Positions 12,236-21,771 of a DNA stretch of 64,000 bases are shown here, in pieces. The position numbers and the translations under genes are program-made. Source of the stretch: Bimastos eiseni (Eukaryota > Annelida > Clitellata > Crassiclitellata > Lumbricidae); contig OY365815.1 of assembly GCA_959347315.1 (NCBI GenBank), positions 13,121,158 through 13,185,157 of the forward strand, in the 5' to 3' direction. Numbering within the stretch: position 1 is the first letter of the stretch; every line of letters begins with the position of its first letter. The notes beneath the pieces are model-generated. The model was not told the origin of the DNA and searched no databases. It was given only the letters and a program-made list of their open reading frames with translations.

Positions 12236-12470
12236 GCCTGTAATATGTATGACCTGTGATAAACATGGCATGTGGTACAGTGGTAGGTATGGCCTGTGGT
12301 AACTTGATAGATATGGCCTGTTATAAGTACAGTAAGTGATAAGTATGGTCTGTGATAAGTATGGCACGTGATAAGCATGGCCTGTGATAAGTATGGTCTG
12401 TGATAAGTATGGCCTATGATAAGGAAGGCCTGTGGTAGGTAGGTGATAAGTATGGCTTGTGATAAGTGTG
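12236..12470. repeat. Degenerate minisatellite, unit about 16-17 bp
   Basis: The unit GTGATAAGTATGGCCT recurs many times with substitutions and small indels. The minus-strand Tyr/His/Thr-rich frames across it are repeat artefacts. Confidence 0.85.
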
Positions 12471-12640
12471 CCTACGATAGTCATATTGTGTATGTATACA
12501 CACAGCGACCCTGATAGCAGCTCCAACGCTGCTGCTTGCCTTAGGAACGAGTCTTGCAGTCGTCATACTACAGCTGAGACGAAAAAGGTCAGAATCGTTA
12601 TATAAAGTCATAGGATGACGACTAGCAACTGTGCTATGTT

Positions 12641-12718
12641 GACGATGATGATGATGATGAAGATGATGACGACGACGACGGTGACGATGATGACGACGAC
12701 GACGATGATGATGATGTG
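12641..12718. repeat. GAT/GAC trinucleotide microsatellite
   Basis: Runs of GATGAT and GACGAC alternate. Pyrimidine-rich triplets continue from it towards 12860. Confidence 0.9.
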
Positions 12719-13375
12719 ATCCTTGATAACTATGATGATATATTTCTTCATTATTACCACTACTTCCTCTTCCACTACTTTCACAACTACTACTATAGGC
12801 CTACTAGTTCTTCCACTTCTATTTCCACTACTGCTACTACTATTATTGTTGCCGCGATCATCATTATCTTCGTCGTCCTTATTGCAATTATTTTGACCAA
12901 GTGTTTAGATTTACCTTCAATCAATCAATCGGAATTTATATTGCTCCCCTACAATAGCTCAATTGAGAAGCGCAGATCTCTAACGCAGGCGCTGTATTAT
13001 TCGGATATTATTCGCCGATCCATTGTGATACTCAGGCGATTTGCCTGCGTCAACATTAATTAATGCCATTCGCTGCATATTGCGTGCTGGTGTCGCCATC
13101 TATCAGCAGGATTTCGTTCTCAGTCGATATTTTTAGCGACTGCAGCTGGAGGGCTGTTGACCCGCCAATTCGCCCTATCCCCACATTCCTCCAAGGGCCC
13201 CGTCTCACTCAGAATAAGCGGAAGAACGTAGAGAAGTGAATGGGTGGTTAGGGAGAGTGCAGGAACGGATGCATGTGAGTAGATTATACAAAACAGAAAA
13301 ACAGACTGACGGACAGACATAAGTAGAACAGAAAGACAGAAATAACGGGAAAGTGAAATGATTATTTATAGAATA

Positions 13376-13845
13376 TCGTGTAGCTGTATAGATATATTGA
13401 ACAAATAACAACTATTAGGCAATCACCGGACGAATAAATTCAGCAAGGAAAACATAAATGAAATCAGAGGCGTCCAGATAGGGGTGGTCCGGACTCCGGA
13501 CGCATATGCCTCCAATTTCAGATAGGGGTAGGACAATTTTTTTGTCTTATGGGGAATATCTTGCCTTCATGACACTTGGAACCGAGGGGTTTGCCTCCAT
13601 CACTCAGGGGAGGATTGACGCCCCTGAATGAAATAACGCACCAAATCCCAATAATCAATCAATCAATCAATCAATTAATCACGTAATCAATAAAACAGCA
13701 AAAATCACTCGATTCACTCATTGATTACATAGTTATCAGACCGAGAACGACTACAAGGGCGCCTGTTGTGGCACTCCAGCCGATTTGCTAGAGCGGTCGG
13801 CCTCTAACGTGGATTGTGCGGGTTCGACCCTCGCACCAGGAGGCA
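13376..13845. repeat. Direct repeat flanking the Polinton, left copy
   Basis: From TCGTGTAGCTGTA through the TCAATCAATC stretch to the tRNA-like head near 13840, this matches 19735-20043 in the same orientation. It differs by an inserted 162-bp hAT MITE (13465-13626). The two copies bracket the Polinton remnant. Confidence 0.85.
13465..13626. mobile_element. 162-bp hAT MITE with 8-bp TSD
   Basis: The ends CAGAGGCGTC and (reverse complement) CAGGGGCGTC are flanked by AATGAAAT at 13457-13464 and 13627-13634. The homologous repeat copy near 19814-19821 carries a single AATGAAAT and no insert. That empty site shows exactly what was inserted. Confidence 0.92.
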
Positions 13846-13945
13846 CTGTAAATTGGGCCTTGAATAAATCCTTCACGCACAATAATTGGTCTATAGACTG
13901 TAATACAACAGCAATTGTGCCTTCGAGGTTCGTGTGCACTTGTTA
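13757..13945 (+). mobile_element. tRNA-derived SINE
   Basis: A tRNA-like head has an A-box-like segment (GCTAGAGCGGTCGG) and a canonical B box (GGTTCGACCC). A body ending around CTTCACGCACAATAATT follows. The same head and CGCACAATAATT tail occur at 55790-55965. It does not fold as a functional tRNA because the acceptor stem is missing. Confidence 0.8.
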
Positions 13946-14093
13946 AGTAATTGTAAGAAGCAGTTGTACTGTATTGTATAGACTATAGAGAGTGCCTAAG
14001 GTGCGAATGGGAGAGGTAATTAACGGCTTTTGCTTGCTTTGCATGTTACTGATAAATTAATTAATTCCTACAACATGCTCTGTTTGTCCACAG

Positions 14094-14418
14094 CAGCAGT
14101 CGAAGGCAAGAGACCATAGGGGCAACGTCTCTCATTGGCAACCCACCCCTCCTTCCCCCATCTTCTCAGGTAACCTCTCTACCAGCGACGCCACCTAGTG
14201 ACTGTGGCGAGAACGATCTGCGAATGCATACTATCAGCCAAACTACAGACGTCGATGGTTCGAGCCCTCTACCGAATGCAGATGTAATCGACGTCTACTC
14301 GTCATCGCTCTGTCCGCAGGAGTCAACAACCACGGATTGCCCCTGGAGGACAACGACAACCCCCTCGGCGCCAAGAACAATAAGACAGCAACTGGTTGTC
14401 AATGAAACGCTTTGCTAG
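14094..14418 (+). CDS. Candidate terminal coding exon, unrecognised protein
   Basis: A strong acceptor (ctctgtttgtccacag) ends at 14093. After one base the frame stays open for 108 codons to TAG at 14416-14418. AATAAA follows at 14587. The peptide is Ser/Thr/Pro-rich with an SSRRQE start, runs such as TTTDCPWRTTTTPS and the end NETLC. It looks like a disordered tail rather than a folded domain. GC content is higher than in the AT-rich surroundings. It starts in phase 2, which fits the 57-nt candidate exon at 10939. It may therefore be an alternative 3' end of the SUEL/CUB gene or the end of another gene. No domain is recognised. Confidence 0.42.
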
Positions 14419-14586
14419 TGTGTTGTTAAATGACTTGTGATAAATTTAGTCAATATATAATATACTATTGAACATAATAACTTATCATAAATCATATATA
14501 TATATAAAATATGCATAAAGATATTAATCTATAATTCTATTTATATATATATATATAATTCTTTGTTTCTATTTGATTTGGTAACC

Positions 14587-14592
14587 AATAAA
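14587..14592 (+). terminator. AATAAA polyadenylation signal
   Basis: The signal lies about 170 bp after the stop of the candidate terminal exon at 14094-14418. Confidence 0.4.
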
Positions 14593-14807
14593 CATGAGAA
14601 AATGACAAACAACAAGTTTTCATAAATGAATATTCTGATTACACAGAGGAACCTAAAGGGGTCATAGACCATGCTAACCAGAGGCCCCTATGTAGAATTT
14701 TTAAACTGGAAATGGGTAACAATATTAATAGCATTCACATATCAGGTAAGTAAAAGTAATCTTAACTAGTCAGTAGTTGTAAGTGTAGCAATCTGGCCGA
14801 AAATATG

Positions 14808-15135
14808 CACAAACCTAAGCTCTAGGTCAAACGCTAACCTATAGGTTAGCATTTCATTTTTTAACACACCCTAGGTTACAAAATGTCTAAAATATACACA
14901 AACCTAGGCCCTAGGTCAAATCTTCTACCTATAGATTACCACAATATTGCAAATCCGTCACAATTCATGCACAAACCTAAGCTCTAGGTTAGATCCCTAG
15001 GAATTTCCAAAAGTTTTCGATGAGTCAGCAGTTTCGTCGAAACCTATAACCTTAGTTAAAAACACCACCTATGATCCCTATAAGTCAAAAGCCAAGGGAA
15101 TTTCCAAAGTTTTCGACGAGTCAGCAGTTTCGATG
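14808..15135. repeat. Short direct repeats in the Polinton end region
   Basis: ACAAACCTAAGCTCTAGGT-type units occur at about 14810, 14898 and 14972. A second pair, GGAATTTCCAAA(A)GTTTTCGA followed by GAGTCAGCAG, occurs at about 15000 and 15098. They lie just outside the integrase stop, where Polinton terminal noncoding sequence is expected. Confidence 0.65.
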
Positions 15136-15143
15136 ATGAGTCA

Positions 15144-16047
15144 TCACGTGGCCACTAAATCTTCATTATTAATCCAAGAATTAAAGGATTCAGGGTAACC
15201 CAACCACTTCACTAGCGATTTCTTCCCATGTTTCCTAACAATCTTTTCGATTCTAGATATTTCTTGAGTACTTTTTTGTAGCTCCTGTTCGTAAAATGAG
15301 CCCTCTATTTCTTCTCCATTATAATCAGTAATCGTATAAGTTGGAGGAATCTGGGATACTGTAAAAACGTCTTCCGTCCATCTAGGTGTGTACCCCTTTT
15401 CAAATATGTTCTTTCTCTTAGTTATTCTAACTTTATCACCGATTGAAAACCTAGGCACAATAGGTTCCGAAATCTCATCACCGTACAACTTCATAAAAAC
15501 AACCTTCTCGTTCACTTTCATACTAGCTTTAGCGGGCGTCATTTTAACAGAATTATGTCTTGTTTCATTATAATTACTAACCATATCGCCTAACACTTCG
15601 ATATATCTCCTTGTTGAATTAGCTGTAAAGTACTTAAACATATTCTCTCGCATAGTCCGGTTCCATCTCTCAACTACGCAGGATTTTTCTTCATTTTCAG
15701 TAGAGTACAACTCAACCAAATACTTTACGTCTTTATTATAAAATTCTTTTCCTTTAACTACCCACACCTTACCCGGTTTTCTGTCGCTCTCTAATATTTT
15801 TAAGAAACCAAAAGCTGCAAATTTTCCACTCTTATCATATAACGGCGCGATCCACCCGTACTTGGAAAACACATCTATGACGGTTAATAGATATTTCACG
15901 CCATCGTTATCTTTAGCGAATGTCTGCATATCGACTAAATCAGCAGCCCAAATTTCATCCATTCCACCAGCAATCATCTTCCTTTTTCTAGAATGCCTTA
16001 CTACAGGTTTATGCAATTCATTCGCTAATTGATTGATCCATTTTTTT
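15144..16047 (-). pseudogene. Polinton retroviral-like integrase with C-terminal chromodomain
   Basis: A 290-residue frame encodes a DDE integrase core and, at about residues 253-288, a chromodomain (IEKIVRKHGKKSLVKWLGYP). In active elements this enzyme joins the element's ends to host DNA, and chromodomains can guide integration to chromatin. The first acidic residue (D26, in WAADLVDM) and the third (E116, in VVERWNRT) are present. The second is Val (codon at 15756-15758) where this family has Asp. A seven-base A run (16041-16047 on the plus strand as T) shifts the frame just upstream. The N-terminal zinc-binding part is not readable. Both breaks predict an inactive protein. Confidence 0.88.
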
Positions 16048-16064
16048 CAGATCGGGTTGTAATT

Positions 16065-16580
16065 TTAAGCTTTTTTTAAACTAAACCTGAGACTAGCTTT
16101 AGTAGGTAATATAGGTTTGACTATAGCCCTCTCTATTCTCTCCCGTAAGCTAGGATTAGGTATATTATTCAATTCATTAATCATTGCTCTGTCGGCGATA
16201 TTCCTAGAAGCCGTATCCGTGTGCTGGTTGTAAGCTAAATCATGATAATGTGCAGCGTCATCGACTCTATCAACGGGTTTCGACCAATCTTTAGGAGTTC
16301 CATCAGGATTCAATCTCAAATCTAGTCTAGTTCCTGGTCATGTAAACTGATGTCCCGGCAAGTGCATCTCACCTGGAAATTTAGCCCACAGTCATTTAAT
16401 ACCGCTAGTTACTGAATTTAGAGACCCAACTAGATCCCCACCTTCTACAGCTTTCACCAATTGAGTCTTCGTTTTTCCACAAACATCACACGTGCCTCTA
16501 ATCATTGATCTTCCATTCTTCGTTATAACATTTTGAATATTTTTGGTTTCAGTATGAGTTTTACACTTTACGCAATACAT
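16065..16580 (-). pseudogene. Polinton zinc-ribbon/phospholipase A2-like protein
   Basis: A single frame of about 171 codons is interrupted by two TGA stops, at 16392-16394 and 16338-16340. The N-terminal 45 residues hold a zinc ribbon (YCVKC near the start, later CDVCGKTK). The C-terminal half carries a phospholipase A2-like domain of the parvovirus-capsid type, with the catalytic His-Asp in AAHYHDLAY and a following D-x-x-A-D-x-A-M helix. Such domains are found in Polintons and are thought to act on membranes. The second stop falls inside the calcium-loop region. The start codon faces the ATPase start only 26 bp away. Confidence 0.75.
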
Positions 16581-16609
16581 TTTAAATACAATTAGATATA
16601 TTTAAAATG
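16578..16609. promoter_or_regulatory. Mirrored divergent start region in the Polinton
   Basis: The 32 bp between and including the two divergent ATG codons begin CATTTTAAATA and end TATTTAAAATG, perfect 11-bp inverted arms. The other plus-strand Polinton ATGs are also directly preceded by TTTAAAA or TATAAA (17409, 18217, 18841). This suggests a compact AT-rich promoter motif touching the start codon. Confidence 0.55.
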
Positions 16610-17386
16610 GAAGTAAAAAATTTTTATCATGGAACGACATATTATCCAAGAGATTCAATAACCCTCTTTTACCTAGAAGTATAAGAGGGTTAATCGTAGG
16701 AAAGTCTGGATGTGGTAAGACGACTTTATTGTTGGACCTGCTTCTAAGACCCGGATGGTTAGACTACGACAATCTGCAAGTATTCGGAAGGTCTCTCTTT
16801 CAACCAGAGTATAAAATTCTGAAAAAAGCATTCGATGAAAAAATGTCTAAAGAATCCATCGTCTGGTTATTTGATATTCAAGACGAGATCATGAGAAAAA
16901 AATCTTTCACCAGCATTTGTCGTTGAGAAAATGGCAAAACAATTGGTTTAAAAATCTGATATTTCTTCCCAGTTCTTTGAATCAGCAGAAGACGTGCCAG
17001 ACCCGAGTGACTTGAACCGTGACAAAAAGAACCTGATGATTTTCGACTACTTACAGTTAGAAAAGCAGAATAAATGCGAGACTTATTACATCCGAGGGAG
17101 GCATAGCAACGTTGACTGTTTCTATCTAGCACAGAATTATTTCAAACTATCGAGACAGACAATTAGAGAGAATGCAAACTTTATCTGTTTGTTTCCCCAA
17201 GACTTGAAAAATATTGATCACATCTACAATGACCACGTCAGCATAGACTTGTCTAAGGATGAGTTTAAGAAACTATGTCAAAGAGCCTGGAAGCAACCTC
17301 ACGGCTTTGTAGTGATAGATCACTCTAGTAATAAGAATAACGGAAAGTATAGATGCGGTTTTGATGAATTCTACATTCCATTATAA
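16607..17386 (+). pseudogene. Polinton FtsK/HerA-type genome-packaging ATPase
   Basis: This is the remains of an A32-like packaging ATPase, the motor that loads DNA into capsids in related viruses. The Walker A loop GKSGCGKTTLL is intact near codon 35. The Walker B strand LMIFDY keeps one Asp but has Tyr where a second acidic residue is usual. The reading frame changes once between the ATG at 16607 and the Walker A region. It is broken again by TGA at 16924-16926 and by TAA near 16952. The longest intact part is the C-terminal 131 residues, with LQLEKQNKCE and YFKLSRQTIREN. The gene is clearly inactive. Confidence 0.85.
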
Positions 17387-17408
17387 ATAAATCTTTGCTA
17401 ATTTAAAA

Positions 17409-18193
17409 ATGGAATCGATTCTACAAAATATTGCAGACAACACCGAAAGGACTGCTGGGAGCCAAAGTCATCGTTTTACATATTATTAAGTGACACGACT
17501 TCGCAAATAAGGACGCGGTTCAATCCGCTGATACAGTTTGATAAAGATAAAAGGTTTTAAATAGCTCTTGTCAATCTGGAAACATAGTTTTCATTCCCAA
17601 ACATCGACGCGACTAACAATAGCTTATCGTATTCGCCGAATTGTGGAGGTATGTGGGCTACTATAACCATCCCTGAAGGCTGTTTTGAAATTACAGACAT
17701 TAACGAATACGTGCAGAGAAGCATGAAAGAAAAGGAGCGTTATGCTATGGTTATCGAAGCATACAATGTTAAGATAGAAGCAAACAGCAATACGTTGAAG
17801 ACAGTTTTGCATACAGCGGAGAATTACATAGTTGATTTTTATGTGTATAACTCTATCGGAAAAGTCCTCGGTTTCGATAGACGGCGATATACCGAGGGAT
17901 ATCAAGAATCGGAGAATATAGTGAACATCATGAGTGTTACTAATCTGAGGCTAACGAGCGATATCATCGGAGCATCCTATAGCAACGGAAATACAGATAA
18001 CATTATCTATTCCTTCTTCCCGAATGTAGGACCTGCCTATAAGATAATTGAAACGCCGAGAAATTTGATCTATCTTCCAATCACCCTATCCACGATTTCG
18101 ACAACGGAAACGACTCTCGCCGATCAGAATGGTAAACTAATTAATCTGCGAGGTGAGGAATTATTGATACGGTTTCATATTAGAGAAGCTTAA
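17409..18193 (+). pseudogene. Polinton capsid-like (minor capsid/penton candidate) protein
   Basis: An initial ATG at 17409 is followed by at least one frameshift and in-frame stops. From about 17640 a frame of 180 codons is clean to TAA at 18193. Its beta-rich sequence (GCFEITDINEYVQ, NSIGKVLGFDRR, IIETPRNLIYLP, GEELLIRFHI) resembles the single-jelly-roll minor capsid proteins of Polintons. I infer this from gene order and sequence character; no structural proof is possible here. It lies immediately after the ATPase and before the hydrophobic protein, the usual structural-gene neighbourhood. Confidence 0.6.
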
Positions 18194-18216
18194 AAGTTTT
18201 TGTAGTTTTATATAAA

Positions 18217-18840
18217 ATGAGTCGATACACGAACGTCAAAGTCAATATTTCATAAGGACACAAAGCTAAAATTAAAAGATCGCTACAAGCGGGAACAGGT
18301 GTTAGTATTGGATAAAGGCATAGCGATTTAAACGGAGAGCATGTGTTAGCTCTTACCCAAGCACAACTCAATAAACTAGCTAAAGCGTATCAGGATGGGA
18401 AAGGCGTGACTATAAAAATGAGTAAAACACAATTGATACATAACGCTAAAGTCGAAGGCGGCATTATCGGCGCAATTTTACCTTTTCTTGCAACTGCTGG
18501 AAAATTCCTACTAGCTAGCGTATTACCGATCTTAGCAACGGGGGCATTAACTGGAATAGATGCGGCGGCTGGTTCTAAAGTCCTTGATAAAGTCACCGGA
18601 ACGGGTGGGGCTATATATGTCAATAGTCGAGGTAAAAACTACAAGATAGTGCAAAAAGAGTAGGGTCTATACGTGAAGCCATACCAAGGATCTGGATTAA
18701 ACGGCGTAGGAGAAGGTCTGTATCTGAAAAGAGATAATGGGTTTATAAATGGGAAAGGACTCATCTTAGGACCAGATTCACCATTTAAAAACATTCCGCT
18801 TCTCGGATTGTTACTTAAAAAAAATATTGTATATATATAA
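18217..18840 (+). pseudogene. Polinton hydrophobic glycine-rich protein
   Basis: The frame starts with MSRYTNVKVNIS and is broken by stops at about codon 13, at codon 29 and at 18661-18663. The central part contains a KLAKAYQDGKGVTIKM helix and then a long hydrophobic Ala/Leu/Gly segment (GAILPFLATAGKFLLASVLP). The C-terminal part is glycine-rich and ends GLLLKKNIVYI. Comparable proteins recur beside Polinton capsid genes and may be membrane-active minor virion proteins, but their role is not settled. Assignment rests on context and composition. Confidence 0.55.
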
Positions 18841-18950
18841 AATGTCTCTATTTTCAATTCATAAAATGAGATGGACGAAACTCAAAACTGAAAAATCTAC
18901 AAGAACACAACCGAGATCCGTCGCGTGGAAGGCGTGTGAAGGTATGTGGG
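18841..18950 (+). pseudogene. 5' end of a further Polinton gene, truncated
   Basis: An ATG directly after TATATATATAAA opens a basic frame starting MSLFSIHKMRWTKLKTEK. It loses Polinton character after about 35 codons, where unrelated sequence begins. This probably marks the right breakpoint of the element. Confidence 0.35.
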
Positions 18951-19564
18951 ATGTCAAGTATAGGCGCAAAGACAAATGGGTGGTTTAAGATGGGAGTTTT
19001 TTGCCCAAGAAGCTATAACTTTCGTTTTCGTTTCTCGTTTATTGCAGCCATAGCAAACGGTACATGCAGTCAACAAACAATACAGATTATAAACTATAGG
19101 CTACAAAAGGCATCCCAAAAGGGATCGAAATCCCGCTAGCAGGGACACCCAAGTAGCTGAAATTAACAAGAGAAAAAGAAAATAAGATATACGTCAATCA
19201 ATATTAGTCCTAATTCTACCTCGAGAGGGCTAAAATTATCGAAACAATTAAACAGTCATAAACGCAAACAAATTACCAACTAACCTTCAGCACCAAACAG
19301 AATCTTTAAAAATTAACTTAACTAAAGCGGTTTGCGAGCCCGGACGACGGGTGGTGGACCAAAGGCGAGCGAGTGACCAACTGCCCCGTTTGATAGTTGT
19401 GGAAATCATATCATCGAGCCATTTCATTTATTAAAAAAGTACGCAAATTATTTTTAAACGTATAAGGGTTGATGGGCGAACGGATTTCAAGCGAAATAGC
19501 GTTCCAGACCTGCGGACCTGAAGATTTGAAACTGAATTTACGGAGATTTGTTCGGGCCCTATCT

Positions 19565-19733
19565 TTTCCTCCATTACCTCATCTCCTCCTTTTCCTCCAT
19601 TACCTCACCTCATCCCCTTCCTCTATTACCTCACGTCCTCCTTTTCCGTCATTACCTCACCTCCTCCTTTTCCTTCATTACCTTACCTCCTCCTTTTCCT
19701 CCATTACATCACCTCCTCCTTTTCCTCCGTTTT
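19565..19733. repeat. CT-rich minisatellite, unit about 26 bp
   Basis: Units of the form CTCCTCCTTTTCCTCCATTA plus CCTCAC are repeated six to seven times. Similar units resume at 20044-20140, beyond the inserted repeat copy. Confidence 0.85.
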
Positions 19734-19734
19734 C

Positions 19735-20043
19735 TCGTGTAGCTGTAGATAGATTGAACAAATAACAATGATTAAGTAATCACTGGACGAATAAATTCAG
19801 TACAGACAACATAAATGAAATAATGCACCAAATCCCACTAATAATTAATTGATCAATCAATTAGTCAATCAATCAATCCATCAATAAGTCAATTAATCAT
19901 GCAATCAATCAAACAGCAAGAATTACTCATTGATAACATAGTTAGGGCGCATGTTGTGGCATGCCAACCGATTTGTTAGAGCGATTGGTCTGTAATGGGG
20001 AGAGTGTGAGTTCAATATTCGTCATAGGAGGAACTTTGTACGG
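19735..20043. repeat. Direct repeat flanking the Polinton, right copy with SINE head
   Basis: This is homologous to 13376-13845 without the 162-bp MITE. It ends in a degraded tRNA-like SINE head (CGATTTGTTAGAGCGATTGG). CT-rich minisatellite lies on both sides, so the unit looks inserted into that array. Confidence 0.8.
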
Positions 20044-20140
20044 ACCTCCTCCCTTTCCTTCGTAATCTCTCCTCCTCCGTTTCCTTCATCACCTCATCTC
20101 CTCCCTGTCCTCCATCATCTCACTGCCTGCTTTTCTACCA
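20044..20140. repeat. CT-rich minisatellite, distal part
   Basis: This continues the 19565-19733 array, with units such as CTCCTCCGTTTCCTTCATCA. Confidence 0.7.
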
Positions 20141-20333
20141 TTAAATTTTTTATATTTATATTTTTTTAATTTATCTTAACAGCCTAACAGAAATTTTTAA
20201 TAATCTTGAATTGTTATATGGCGCACTGGTTGATCTCTATTCATGTATATAGTTATACACACACGCACTTTAACGACAGATAGTTGTCATATACATGTAT
20301 GTTCCTCATTGGTCATAACCCAGTCATAGCCAA

Positions 20334-20432
20334 CTCTTGTTACTCCAAAATATCCCTCTAAAAAATTGGCGACCAACTTTCGAGAGCTTTTGCGACCTAC
20401 ATGTGGGCCATGACCCAGTTTGGGAAACGCTG
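20334..20432 (-). mobile_element. Solo hAT terminal fragment
   Basis: Read on the minus strand it begins CAGCGTTTCCCAAACTGGGT and continues with a GGTCGC-containing terminal region typical of hAT ends. No partner end or target duplication was found. Confidence 0.5.
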
Positions 20433-20517
20433 ATTTTGAGGACAGGCTGTAAGCACTGTATCTAGGGCCCATCACTATATTTTCGGACACCTTCCTCCAT
20501 GCTCCACTGGGTAGATT

Positions 20518-20930
20518 TCTTGGACCACCTCCTCTCATGCGTACGTACATATGAGCTCTAACCCCGCCCCCTACAAAAGTTAAAGAGATAAAGACATTGA
20601 TTTTACCATAGGTTGTTTATAGTTTTAAGCATCAAATTTTACAGCTTTAATTTGTTAACTGTTTTGACAAAATTAAATACTAACAACACTTACATTTAAT
20701 AAAGCTTTGATGATTCATCAAATTAATTAAAAAGGAGTATAGCCTGAGATTGGGTTTTCGGTTCTTATTTTAATATTTCAAAATGTGGATGTCATAATTA
20801 GACAGTTATATTTGCGCACGTACATATTTTTCGGGAAATCTCCTCGCTATACGCCCCCCATACGCAAAATCGCCGAAATTCGTAATCCTCTCCCCTCCTT
20901 GCATACGTAATATGAGGATGGCCCCTACTA
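20518..20930. mobile_element. Possible MITE with related inverted ends
   Basis: The left end GGACCACCTCCTCTCATGCG and the right end (reverse complement GGGGCCATCCTCATATTACG) are weakly related. The interior is AT-rich. The sequence is similar in style to the GTCCATA-ended elements at 5850 and 44551. Confidence 0.35.
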
Positions 20931-21098
20931 AATTTGGATGCAATGTCCATGATGTGTATAACCTCATCCACATTTGAGTGACCTCCTAGCTAAGGGTATC
21001 AAAATTTTTTTAAATCGCAGCCCAGGTACCAGTTGCTTCACGGAGCAGATACCCGACCATGCAGACATTGTGTTAGGAAATGAAGATAACCGAGCATT

Positions 21099-21253
21099 TT
21101 CACGGAATGTCGGGCACCAGAGAACCAATTTCATTGCCCGGGCAGTCAACTAATATGATCAACGGAATTTTTCTGGTGTATGTTCAGGTAAATGTTTACA
21201 CTTTTATGGAATGTCGGGTACACGAAAACTGATTTCATTGCCCAGGCAATCAG
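21099..21253. repeat. Two-copy tandem duplication, period about 103 bp
   Basis: GGAATGTCGGG-C/T-AC followed by a TTTCATTGCCC(G/A)GGCA segment occurs at 21099-21150 and again at 21202-21253. Confidence 0.7.
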
Positions 21254-21458
21254 CCTACATCTTTATTTAGGCACACTGGTACATGACGATAGTCTTACTC
21301 CCCGCTCCTGCAGACATCCTAAATGAACAACAAGCGAAATAATTGTACAGCATCGTGTCAATATTAACACCTCAAGGGCAAACCAATGACTCAAACAATG
21401 CAAGAAGATAGTAACACTAAAACTCTTTCAGTTAATTTCTATATAGAAAAACTCCATC

Positions 21459-21464
21459 TTTATT
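21459..21464 (-). terminator. Polyadenylation signal for prefoldin 5
   Basis: AATAAA on the minus strand lies about 310 bp beyond the PFDN5 stop codon at 21772. The position is sensible for a 3' end. Confidence 0.45.
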
Positions 21465-21771
21465 TAGGACACTTTGCATAAACAAACATCACTTCAATGT
21501 TATTAGAGCAAACTGAAAACTAGTGGTCAAAGTTTCATTTTGCTTTCATTTTGCCTAATTTTAAAGTAAATTGAACAGTGCTTAAATACATAGAACTTTG
21601 CAATTTTTAAAGAATTTCTACGGCCAACTGCACCCCAGTTGTATCTTATGATGGAAAGTTGTTCAGGACTTGAGGTGAGGCAATATCTTGGCCTGAAAAG
21701 TTGTTGTATAAAAGAAGATGGAACTTTAAGCATGGTAGAAGTAAAAGACAGTTCCTAATTGCTGCATAGTT

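Larger units (their letters stand above)
14640..18960. mobile_element. Decayed Polinton (Maverick) remnant
   Basis: A cluster of five virus-like genes typical of Polintons lies here: integrase and zinc-ribbon/PLA2-like on the minus strand, then packaging ATPase, capsid-like protein and hydrophobic glycine-rich protein on the plus strand. All are interrupted by stops or frameshifts. No family-B DNA polymerase, protease or obvious major capsid gene is present in the window. The copy is therefore internally deleted or truncated soon after 18840. I could not identify terminal inverted repeats, so both boundaries are approximate. It is an old, inactive insertion of an endogenous virus-like transposon. 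Confidence 0.85.
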